From Monosporascus cannonballus (taxonomy: Eukaryota > Ascomycota > Sordariomycetes > Xylariales), in NCBI GenBank assembly GCA_004154925.1, contig QJNS01000426.1, positions 1-38,943 of the forward strand: 38,943 bases of DNA. The letters are read 5' to 3'. The translations under genes and the position numbers were made by a program. Every line of letters begins with the position of its first letter. The first letter of the stretch is position 1. Below, one piece after another: positions 23,286 to 33,308 of the stretch. Under the pieces are notes generated by a model. It was not told where the DNA came from. It did no database searches and was given only the letters and a program-made list of their open reading frames with translations.

Positions 23286-24725
23286 GTTTAGTCTACGCTA
23301 CACTCATCGCTATCTGCTTAATATTTTTCCTTGTGCCATCATGGTTGAATCAGCACCCCCGTCTAAGCAATTCGGGGCACCCTACATGGCGATTTGAAGG
23401 CGGTGAAGTTCACGAAGGCTAGTCAGATTTGCCGTTGAACGACGAGGGAGGGCAATTGGGAAATTACTTGTAACCGGACGCTGGCCAGAATCGCTGCATG
23501 GGTATTCGAGCGAAAGATGGCGTTTAGGTCCGTCGGGTGGAAGTAGCGAGCGCATGGAGCATGTACATTTTTGGGCAAATTTGGGATAGTTCTGGGAGAA
23601 TGTATAATCAAAGGGATCTCATGTGTGATACTCCCAGAGCTCTAGGAACGGACGTAGACGGGCTATTATAAATGTACGAAGAACCATAACCAATACTCAC
23701 TCTGTGTCTTCATACCCTCCGAATACCCGTTTTGAGAAAGCTAATAACCAGCTAGGTACACTTATTGTAGTGCGGCTCCACCATCCTGTCCCTGACTTTA
23801 CTGAGTAGTAATGATAATCTATTAGGTTAATAAATTTTAGACCAGAACCCTACTTCTCGTCCTCGGTGCATTTACCCGCGTTTTATGGTAAAAACGACGT
23901 CAGGGAACAGGGTTACAGCAGTGTGGCTCGTAGAACGGTGCCAGGACGGCGGCCGCATATATTGTTAATATTAGACAGCCAAAGTTAGACTTCCGAGACA
24001 CCCCTTCAGCTCATCTCGAACTCGGACACCATTGATATTGTACGGACATAGCTGATACCATGTCTCGTCTCATTCGTCCTCTCATGGCATCACCCGGTCT
24101 TTTGGCCTCGAGATGATCATTTCCCCAGAGACCCACCTCTGTATACACTTCATGGGCAACAGTTCACAGTTCACTAGACAGTCTGTCGGACGGAACACAG
24201 AAGTGGTACGATGATATTATATCCATCCAAAGCATTAATTATTATTACACCGAAGATCGCCACAGCTCTATGAGGCGTTAATAGCGTAGCCGTCTAGCTG
24301 GCTCCACATGTACACGTTCCGCCATGTCGTCGCGTTCCAATTAATGTTCCCGGCCCCTTATCCCCGGATATACACCCCACCGCTTCCCAGAAAAAAGGCG
24401 TTTGCGGGCATGCGAGAGAACAACATATGTCCTGTCCACCCCGCCACGGCCACCCCTGCTCAAGCTCTGCGCCTCTTGCTGCACTCCCCTGCCGGGACTG
24501 CCGTCGAAGAGGTGGTCGGTACCGTGTCAGAAGAGACCGGCGTCGTGTCAGATGTGGGTGCCGTATCGGAAGAGGTCGATGTTGTGCCAGAAGTGGTACC
24601 GATGGGTGGCCGAGTGGACGGCGTAGCAGTGTCGGGCTTATCGGCCGAAGAGGTTACACTGGAGGTGGGTGCGCTGGTGCTGCCAGTGGCACTGCCGGTT
24701 GCGCTGCTGGTGCTGCTTGCGACGC
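23286..24725. other. Convergent 3' region with detached Ser/Thr-rich reading frame
   Basis: The left 1.1 kb shows no gene. At 24460-24729 the minus strand has a Ser/Thr-rich frame (SVASSTSSATGSATGS and so on) directly after the stop codon of the chitin deacetylase. It looks like that gene's lost tail; see that entry. Confidence 0.55.
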
Positions 24726-26140
24726 TCAAGAGGACGAAGATGAGTCGTCAGCGGCAGCGCCGTCGGCGCGTCGATACCAGTTCTCGACCGGGTCCCCGAG
24801 GCACTCGCCGACAGTGACCATGCGATAGCCCATTTCCTTGAGGCTCTGGAGCATGTGCTGGGTCAGGGTGGTGGCGGTCTGCTCGTGAATGTCGTGGGCG
24901 ATGGCCAGCGCGTCGTCCGTCTCGGCGGATTTGTCTGCGAAGAAGTTGTCGAAGACGTCGATGGCATTCTGGATCTGGTCGGGCGCCGTGTTGAGGTAGT
25001 CGGTCGTGTCCAGGTCGAAGTAGACGATGTGGTACTGCAGCTCGGCCATATCGGCCTGGCACCCGCTGTCGGCGGTGCACGACGAGTATGGCGGACGCAT
25101 GTACGTCGGGACGAGGCCCAGGATGTTGCGCACCGCCATCTCAAGCTTGTACATCTCGTCCTTGCGCTGCGCCGAGGTGATGGCGCTCAGGTCGGCGTGG
25201 GACCACGTGTGCGAGGCGATCTGGTGGCCGTCGGCGTGCATCCGCCTGGGAGCCCCACCCGGTCAGTTTCTTCCTCCCTTTGTTTCAGCGGCAGCTAGCG
25301 AGCAATACGGAAACTCACCGGATAACGGCCGGCCACGGCGTGGACGGGTCGTCGATCTGGCCCTTGTTGTTGTTGACACCCGTGATGAAAAAGGTGGCCT
25401 TGGCGTCGTATTCGGCCAGGAGGTCCAACATCTCGGCCGTGAAGTCGCCAGGGCCGTCATCGTAGGTCAAGGCGACTTCGCCGGGGCTGTTGCAAGAATA
25501 GATACCTCCGCCTCCCACGAGGACTCTGCCCAGTGTGCCTCTAGTGATCGAGGAGGTGTTCGTGCCGCCAGGGACCCTGTTAGCATCACAGGCCGGGCCG
25601 AACTGGAACAGGCAGTCAGGGGCTCGACAATGGTCGGCAGTGTTACCGCAGTATCTGGCGAAGTCACCCGAGTTAGTGGCAGCGCGGACCGGTACCAGCC
25701 ATGGAACTACTCACCCTGCAGCCGAGCAGCATTCGTTCTCAGGGCACGAAGCGTTCCCGAAGTCGGGGCCGCATCTCCCTTCGCTGCTGGCCCCGTCTCC
25801 GTCGCCATCACCACTACCACCTTCTTCACAAGTTCCGAACTCAGACTGGCAACCAGTGCCGCAGTAAGCGGCGGTGCTACCGCAGTACCCGCTATACAGC
25901 CAGTTTAGTATATAACTTGACGTCACCACGATTGTGACCCCACAGGACTCACTGTTGCGAGCAGCAGCTTAGCTCAGGGGGGCAGACGTAGCCGTTGGAG
26001 CCGGCCCCCGTGACACCGCAGGTGTTGTCAGGGGAGACCTCGCCCTGTCGCCGGGCGATCCAAGGTGGGAGGGAGGAAGCAGAGGCAACCGCGGCAAGGC
26101 CGCCAGCGAGGGCAAGAGACGTCAGAGCGAACGATCGCAT
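24726..26140 (-). CDS. Chitin deacetylase with two CBM18 modules
   Basis: A secreted polysaccharide deacetylase that turns chitin to chitosan. The four minus-strand exons are 25953-26140, 25715-25891, 25319-25654 and 24726-25245, with introns of 61, 60 and 73 bp carrying ACTAAAC, ACTAAC and ACTGAC branch sites, giving 406 aa. A signal peptide (MRSFALTSLALAGGLAAVAS) is followed by two hevein-like chitin-binding modules. The first has CCSQHGYCGSTAAYCGTGC created by splicing, and the second has CCSAAGYCGNTADHC. The NodB domain follows with TYDDGPG (about 182-190), HTWSHADL, RPPYSS, DLDTTDY (Tyr where Trp is usual) and IAHDIHE, so the metal and catalytic residues are present. The frame ends in DDSSSSS and TGA. 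One base out of phase, the Ser/Thr-rich tail continues to 24460, and past its own stop lies a weak hydrophobic AGVAVAGW. This suggests a frameshift has cut off a stalk and perhaps a GPI signal. The enzyme domain is intact. Confidence 0.9.
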
Positions 26141-28932
26141 CTTCGATATAGTATTTAAAAAAGGAAAACGAACGTGGGTTGCGTAAAACGAGCGTATGGC
26201 GGGAATAGCCGAAGGACGGTGGAAAAGGGGAGAGAAGGAAAAGCAAAAGAGGCAAAGAGGCGTAAACGAGTGAAGACGTCTCGGTTGATTCGTTAAATAC
26301 GTTCTATTTCTACGAGCGAGCGTCCATGCAACGGTCCTGGATACTCCCGGGAGATGTTAGGCTAGATGTTTCGAATGGGGCCCTTAGTAAAATACGACCT
26401 TCTACCAGCGAGGTGTCAGCCCCGGCTCTAGGGGAGTAGCCGCCGCAGCCATGTGGGAAGCGCATGCATGAGGCGGGCAAGGCCACGAAAACAGCGGTGC
26501 CATGTCCGGGGCGCCATCCCACTCAGCTTGCCAATCGTTTCCGTGTATACAAAGCTGCTCCATAACGAGTTCCCATGATGTGGTGTTCCAACTCCACGTC
26601 AAAGGGGAGCCGCACCCGAAGCCAGGGTCGCACGAAGCATGGATCTGGATACCTTAAGCTCAGCATAACCCGATGTCTGGAGAGATCGGGGTCCCAGATA
26701 AATCAGAGCGGAACCGGGACGATGAGCCATTACGTAGTCCATGCTTTTATGGTCCGTCCAGCCTCGCGATGGTTTGCCCGACTGGAATTAGCGACATCTC
26801 GGAGAAAAGACCTATTGGTACGTAGAAGATACACAACGACCATTGGATATCTATGTATTGTGACGGAGGTATCAGAAAGGAAAGCAAGCGCGGGCAAACA
26901 GAACATCGCTCGGTTCTGTCAGCGATCAGCATCTGATCTACACAGGGGCCCAGTCGATAGCCATTTCGTGAATGAAAATAGTATTTACTCCGCCTAGGTT
27001 TCAGCGTCGCTCAAAAGATTTGCCTACGCTTGCTACTCTGTTTTCAAGAGTGTCACGGCAGCTGTAGGGTTAACTTGGCAGATGATAATTGAACGTCAGC
27101 TCTTCCGAGTTAGGTGGCGGCTTAATGCATACCGTAAGCCCAGCACGCAACTTCGTATAACCATTACCTTGTAGTCACAGCGGCTGGACGGTGAAGAGGC
27201 AGGGTTGGCTCCACTAGTTAGACTGCGTTCTATCCTGGGGAGCCGAAAAATAGCATGTTCGGTTTGCCAAGACGACGCCCAGATTTTCAAGTTTCAGGGG
27301 GGTCGCGACAGGTGTTTCGGTTGGAAAGGTCAATCGAATGCTTGGTGTTGTTGGCTTTTAGCAGGCACATGGAATATGATATGCGTCACTACTGCTTTAC
27401 CGGCCCCTATGGCAATGGTTGAGGAATTCTCGGAAAGAGTGGTAAGACAAATAAATTGGCATTCTATGAGCTCTCGTTCTCGTAGCCGTGTAAGCCACAC
27501 AGAAAGGCAACAACGGGCCGGCGGCAAGGCGAACGGCACGGACAGAGCAACCCCACGGCATCGCGATTCGTACGGCCCCGTGAGAGACCGAATCTCAGGG
27601 GTGCCAAAGGCGCGCTGAACACGTAGGTCCAAGTGGTTTGCAGTAAGTTAGTTCTTAAGGAAGGAGACTTTGTGCCGGGCCCGGGAGGGTGAATTGTTCG
27701 GCCAATGCATTGGAATAGAAACTCAGATCCGCCGCCAAGTGTTCGTATCAGGCGATGAGACGACGAAGAGCCTTGGCTGCTGAAAGATGCACCAAAATTT
27801 TCGTTCCCTCTCCGTACGAAGTCCCTCGTAATTTGTTTCCAATTGCAAGAAGGAGGTGACGATAAGCCACTTACGTGAGCCGCGTCATAGCGATCGACTG
27901 CTGCACTTTACTGTAGTATAGCCTGGTGGGTTTACACTTCAACGCCCCCTCTCCCACCCCCCATTGTTGGTTGGCACTTTTCTCTTTCTTTTTTATATAC
28001 CACCCTCCATACTTTAACTCTTAGGTACCTAAGTCTGCTTGTCAGTTTATAGGTGACACTGGGCTTCGAAGTTTGCAAAGCCACATAGGTCATGCCGTTG
28101 GCGGCGGAATCCCGACACAGCCCTCCCCACTCTCCAGCCCAACAGCACATAGGTGGGGAATCAAAATGGGATTACTTTGCCGCCTCTTGTCAAATTGCAT
28201 TCAAGAACTCCAGATTCCTCTCTGATGCCTCTGAATGCAGCCTAGGCACCTATCGTTCCTACAAGGTGGCGCCTACGTTGATACTATGGTAGATGGGTAA
28301 GCAAGGGTTTTATGGCGTTGCCGGCCTGCATTCCGAGGGTCGAAAACGCTAAAGTCTTCGGCATTGGGTACCGCCCGACACTGCCGACCCATGCACCGTG
28401 TAGCGTAAGACTCTGGTGGTCGTTCAATAATGTTTGCATGTAGTAGGTACTTGCATGTACCTAGGGTAGGAGCAGATACATATAATGCGTATCAACCGAC
28501 GCACACTCTCCTCATGATTCATGATCGAGTCGGACTTTTTGAGCGGGATAGACGCAGAGACAGACGCGTAAGAGGGGATGGGCCAAGACGCTTGATCCAC
28601 GCGACATCCTTTCCCCATCCTGCCCATCTTACTGTGCTTACTAATTAGCCGCCCAAGTGTGATAGGGCACAATACAGTACACGCAAGCTGCAACACAACG
28701 AGGCGCAGCCAAGCAAGCAACACGTGAAGCCCAGGTCCTAATAAGACAAGGAAAGGAGATACTGGCCCTCTTCGACTCTTGGGGGCACACTTTTTGGAAC
28801 CGGGATTGGGTTGAGACTAGTGACGGACAACAAAGGAGACTAAGGAGGAATCCATAATTTATTCACGTTTACACTTATGCACACCACGAACCCCCCTACG
28901 CATATTCCGCCTCTTTCTTCCCTTCCTTTCAA
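26141..28932. other. 2.8-kb gene-free divergent region
   Basis: This lies between the divergent starts of the chitin deacetylase (-) and PAP2 phosphatase (+) genes. Open frames at 26402-26602 (-), 26575-26997 (+) and 27205-27618 (+) have no family signature, signal peptide or plausible exon partners. TACCTAAG and TACCTAGG motifs sit near 28024 and 28458. The proximal parts should hold both promoters. I call no gene; an unrecognised decayed gene remains possible given the length. Confidence 0.5.
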
Positions 28933-30418
28933 ATGTCCGAGGACGACCGTGGTGCCCTACTGCGCTCAAGCTCCTCCCAGCCATACACCGATATGAAAAA
29001 CCACTTGAGCTCTAGGCCCAACGGCGGCATGACGAAAAAAATGACTGTTGTGCAGATCCTCTCGTACGTTCTGGACTGGGTCATACTCATCATCGTCGGC
29101 GTTGTCGGCCTCGTGCTGGAAAATATTACTCCGAACAAGAGGCCCTTCAGTTTACAGGATCCCAACATATCGTATGTCCTCGCCCTCGACGCATTCTGAG
29201 AATTTCACTACGGACTCTTGAGATGCTGACTACTCCTATTTCCCCCCCCCCCTCTGTAGTTTCCCCGTCACCGAGTATGAGACGGTCAATTTCACTTGGC
29301 TAATAATATGCGTCGCTCTCTTCCCCGCCGTCATCATCCTCGCCGTCACCCTAATTTTCGTGCCTGGTCCGACAGTGCCTCCGGGAACTCCCAAGGCCAT
29401 GATCTGGAAGCGCAAACTCTGGGAGCTGCATACGGGGTGGCTAGGACTCGCGCTATCGCTGATGTGCGCCTGGATTATCACCCAGGGGATGAAGAACCTA
29501 TTCGGAAAGCCTCGCCCCGACCTCCTCGTTCGATGCCAACCTGACGTCGAAAACTGGGCTCGGCACATGGTGGGCTTCCGCACCCCGACCGATGCTGGCG
29601 GTAATGCCACCCAGGGTGCCTACAACGGCCAGCTGGTGGCTGCCACCATTTGCCAGAATCCCGACGAGCATTTCCTCAATGACGGCTTCCGCAGTTACCC
29701 TTCTGGCCACTCCAGCTCCTCGGCCGCCGGCCTGGTTTATCTCTCCCTCCTCCTGGCGAGCAAGTTCGCCATCACCATCCCCTTTGTCCCCGCCGACTCT
29801 TACTCTGGCGACGAGAGCTCCGCCTCGGCCTTCCCCTCGCGCGTGCGCAACATCAGTACCAGCGCGCGGTTCAAGAGTCAAGAAGAGGAGGAATTGTCTT
29901 ATCCGAACGACCCGGCTGTAGCCAGCCGGCTAGCTGAGCACAACACGAAAGTGCTCGCCGTCCGAAGACAGGCGGCCGCGCCGCCCCTCTATCTCCTTGT
30001 CATCGCCGTTCTTCCTTTCTTCACCGCAATCTTCATTGCTAGCTCTAGGTGGTTTGATTTCCGGCATCACGGTTTCGACATTCTCTTCGGGTTCCTCATG
30101 GGTACCATCACGGCCTGTTACGCCTTCCGCTATTACCATCTCCCCATCAGCTCTGGCGCGGGATGGGCGTGGGGACCTCGGAGCCACGACAAGGCCTTCT
30201 GGGCAGGCGTGGGGTCGTACAGCTACGCGACGGACAGGAAACACTGGGGCGCGGCTGGGGATGTGGAGGAAAGGCTGCCGGGTTCGCGGCCTAACGATTT
30301 CGAGATGCACGCACAGCCTAGCCGGAGGCCGCAAGACTACGAGGAGATCGACTACAGGGGAGCTGATGGGCAGGCTGATCGCTTCGAACGACGAGATTTG
30401 GGACCATCAATTACGTGA
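28933..30418 (+). CDS. PAP2-family lipid phosphatase (DPP1/LPP-like)
   Basis: An integral membrane phosphatase likely acting on diacylglycerol pyrophosphate or phosphatidate. The exons are 28933-29171 and 29260-30418, with an 88-bp intron whose acceptor follows a C-rich tract, giving 465 aa. Membrane segments include VILIIVGVVGLVLENI, LIICVALFPAVIILAVTLIF, LGLALSLMCAWIIT, a segment after PSGH, LYLLVIAVLPFFTAIFI and ILFGFLMGTITACYAF. The three phosphatase motifs are complete: KNLFGKPRP (about 157), PSGHSSSS (about 227) and SRWFDFRHHGFDILFG (about 342). The hydrophilic loop between motifs 2 and 3 is long (about 90 residues, Ser/Glu-rich), as in fungal homologues, and the C-terminal tail is polar and cytosolic. 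The assignment to Dpp1 or Lpp1 type and the exact substrate are not settled by sequence. The start was chosen as the only ATG close to the first exon. No lesion is seen. Confidence 0.92.
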
Positions 30419-31530
30419 TTTAGAGAAAGCAGGCGGATCCGTTTGTTGGTTTGGGCTAAAGGGAAGCAAGGCGCATATACGGTAACAGCGAAAGGGGCCG
30501 GACACACACCAGTTGGTTGTACGAGGGGGGTGAAGGGCTTACGGGCGGCGGGCAGGTACATACTCTCCGGAGATACTGATTGTTGAGCTAAAGAGAGCTC
30601 TACGAAGAAGAGCTTATGTGATGGTGATACGAAATGAATGTTTTGCCTTTGAGGGTAGAGAAACCCCCATCGTGATTGAAGCAGACGTCATCTCTTAACA
30701 CAGGCGACTGCGTCCCAAGTTGGCACTTAACTGGCCCATAGTGTCTGTCTAGGCCTCTCTGCGTCGACTATGCGCTATACCGGGGTGTGCGTGCTCCTGT
30801 GGCAGCGATCATTGATGTCGGTTTAGGGCTCTTACTCCATCGTATGTCCTATTGGAAAGGGCACAGATCAGCGTAACGACGGCGTAATTTTTCAGAATTT
30901 CCCTTTCCCACGCCTTGCATACCTTCCAGCTGGCCACGAGCACGAACGCAAAAGATCTAATGTGCAGAGTTATGGTAAGCCAGCACCGTGGAGGACAAAG
31001 GGGGAACGTCCGAGGCATGATACGGACTCCTATCCAGAGCCACAGCAAATCCTGTATGTCCTGCTTCCCCCAAGCTCATAGTGGTAGCATACAGAGCCGC
31101 ATGAATAAAAGCACCCCATGTTGCAACGGACGATCTAGGGACTAGAAAATGGTACGAGGACCAGTTGCAAATGACGGCAGTCTGTAACTCCCAATCAAGC
31201 AGACCTTCGTCGACGTAAAGGAGCATCGTCGGCACATGAAGGCGGGACTTCCTATGCCGTGACAGGCCATCATCAAAGTCCCAGACGGGGCTGGGACGCG
31301 TCTAACGGGAATACTGATCATGAATCGTATTTATGATACTTGGGGGGAATCTCTCTCTCTCTCGGACGCCGTGAAACGAGTACCGACCCTCTATAACGCC
31401 AGCCCCTGTGCTAAGTATCCCAACCGTCCCGCATCATGAAACCAAGGCCGTCGAGGTTGGCCGCCTTCTCCCCCTGGCGGCCCCTCATAGCGCCCTTCTT
31501 AAGCTTGCCAACTTCTCTTTTGAGCGGGCC
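30419..31530. other. Convergent 3' region of PAP2 gene and CKB
   Basis: No gene is seen. A CT dinucleotide run (about 13 bp) lies at 31351-31363. Short open frames at 30915-31145 (+) and 30957-31235 (-) are not supported. The frames on the plus strand across 31436-32019 are shadows of the CKB gene. Confidence 0.55.
31351..31363. repeat. CT dinucleotide run
   Basis: About six CT units in a row, directly after TGGGGGGAAT. It is a short microsatellite in the 3' flank of the PAP2 gene, with no evident function. Confidence 0.8.
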
Positions 31531-32505
31531 TCAGCCGACAACGTGCATTGCATCGCCACCTAAGACCTCGTTTTCCAGCCCCTCGATGTCGATTTCGTCC
31601 TCGTCATCCTCCTCGTCGAGGTCGTCCTCCGCGACGTCGTCCTTGAAGCCGCTCTCGACCTCGAGCTTTCGCAGGCGCCGCAGCATCTCCGCCCGCTGGG
31701 TGTTCTGCCATCGGATCAGGGCGGCCGACGCGTGCACCTTGAAGCCGTAGACGCGGGGGATGTACCGCTCCGAGCTCTTGGTGGGTACCAGGGCCGGATA
31801 GACCTGGAACATTATGTTGTGGAAGGAAGTGCCGAAGTAGGCGCCGTCTATGGCGGCGTGGCGCGAGGACTTCGGGTTGTAGACATCCTCGCAGCGGACG
31901 CAGTACAGCTTGACGGGCTTCTGGTTGGGGGTGTCGGTCTGCCCCATGGGCAGGAGCGGGTGAGAACGGCAGAAGACCCGCGGGCATTTGCCAAAGTCGG
32001 CCTTCTTATACTTGTCTAACTGTAACAGGGGAAGTATAGCAGGTCAGCAGCCGCCGAGGTGTACCGCGGAATGAAAGCCAAAGGACTCTACTGCTTCATA
32101 CCATTTTGGCCAGACCCCTAGTAGTGACAATGTAGCGAGCATGTATCAGGCCGTACAGGTGGCGGGCCGACTTCTCAATAGTCTCTCTCATCTCGTCGTC
32201 GCAGTCGAGGTCGAAGACGTCGGTGATGAGGTCTAGGGCATATTGGTAATACTGCACTTCGGTGTTGAGGCCGGTCAGGTTGAAGCGGTCGGTCAGGTAG
32301 TCCTCATCGATCTCACAGAAGTACTCGTTGCCCCGCGAGGAGATGAACTGCGGACGGGGGGCCGGTCAGCATTCTGCTTTGCTATGAGATGGTCCAGAGT
32401 CCTCGGATCATTCGCCTCCTGCAATGCAATGTGATGTGCACCTACCCAGTCCCGCCAGTAGCTGGTATAGTCGCTATCAGACTCGGAGGCGAATTCGTCC
32501 ATCAT
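31531..32505 (-). CDS. CKB1: Casein kinase 2 regulatory beta subunit
   Basis: The regulatory subunit of the CK2 tetramer, which dimerises through a zinc finger and holds two catalytic subunits. The three minus-strand exons are 32446-32505, 32102-32347 and 31531-32019, with introns of 98 and 82 bp, both phase 0 with CTGAC-type branch sites, giving 264 aa. The N-terminal autophosphorylation region [14 protein letters not shown] continues over the first splice into [36 protein letters not shown] ends exon 2. The zinc ligands are Cys114, Cys119, Cys142 and Cys145 (CPRVFC and CVRC). [18 protein letters not shown] and [14 protein letters not shown] sequence follow, then an acidic tail ([17 protein letters not shown]). 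The start has two ATGs in a row (32503-32505 and 32500-32502), and either could be used. Fungi often have a second beta gene (CKB2). I chose CKB1 from overall similarity, with moderate certainty on the paralogue. Confidence 0.93.
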
Positions 32506-33308
32506 GATGAATGGTGATGGTTCGGGGCCGCCAGCGCAAGGAGGGTTGCCGTCGATATTGGCATGTAAAATAAAGCGAGGCTAGGCGAGACGAGAAGTCT
32601 TGTTCACGTAAGTGCCCGCCCTACTATGTGCCTAGGCACGTACTAACGTTAGGTAGTTAGTTAGGTTGGTTACTAGGTACCTAGGTAGGTATGTAGATAG
32701 ATGGGTACCTCTGATTGTGCAGAAAAGGCACCGGATTTACCGGTGGGGACGGTTGGTTCTTCACGTCTCATCTACTTGCTGATAACGCTACCTACCTACT
32801 CACATGCAACCTACACGAACGTACATGTACGTACCTACCTACATTCCTGCTCGCGTTGCCCAAGGAGTTATCTCAGACTGCCCGGGGAGCTTACCGGTAC
32901 CTAACCTACGATCCATTCTCCTAGGTAGGTACAGATACGAATGGCGCGGGGTTGTAGTCAGGTTACAGCAGCTCTAGGGCTCTAGCTAACGAGGCTTATA
33001 TCATCAACACATGGCATGTTGCCTTCAATGCATACTAGGGAGGACTCGAAGGCTTGTGGGTGCCGCATCAACCCATCGTATATTTACCCGTCCGGGGCTC
33101 TAGACCTTTCATATTATTATCCATCGAATTGCGCATTGCCCGAGTGATATGACATTGGTATGCCTGTTCCCCCTGACCCAAATAGATATAGATCCCCACA
33201 GGGTTCTTTACACGCCAGCATGCCCTACAGCGCAGGTGAATTTGTCCGGTAGTGTTGACACTCCGCCCTAGGCTAGAAAGTGTTCCCTCTCTATCCTTGT
33301 TCGTCTCC
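32506..33308. promoter_or_regulatory. CKB1 upstream region rich in CCTAGGTA/ACCTACC motifs
   Basis: An 800-bp spacer between the CKB1 start and the RIC1 stop. It has dense copies of related short motifs: TAGGTAGTTAG...TACTAGGTACCTAGGTAGG at 32650-32700, CTACCTACCTACTC at about 32788-32801, GTACGTACCTACCTACATT at about 32829-32847 and CCTAGGTAGGTAC at 32920-32932. No gene is supported. The motif density and position suggest a promoter, but that is an inference. Confidence 0.4.

Noticed and set aside
24308..25908. Long plus-strand open frames across the chitin deacetylase
   Set aside because: They are antisense shadows of a GC-rich gene. The minus strand has signal peptide, CBM18 and NodB motifs in order.
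14319..30418. Secondary-metabolite or other functional gene cluster
   Set aside because: No synthase, P450, transporter or pathway regulator is present; neighbours belong to unrelated housekeeping processes.
31436..32019. Plus-strand open frames opposite CKB1
   Set aside because: They mirror the acidic tail and zinc finger coding of CKB1 and carry no motifs of their own.
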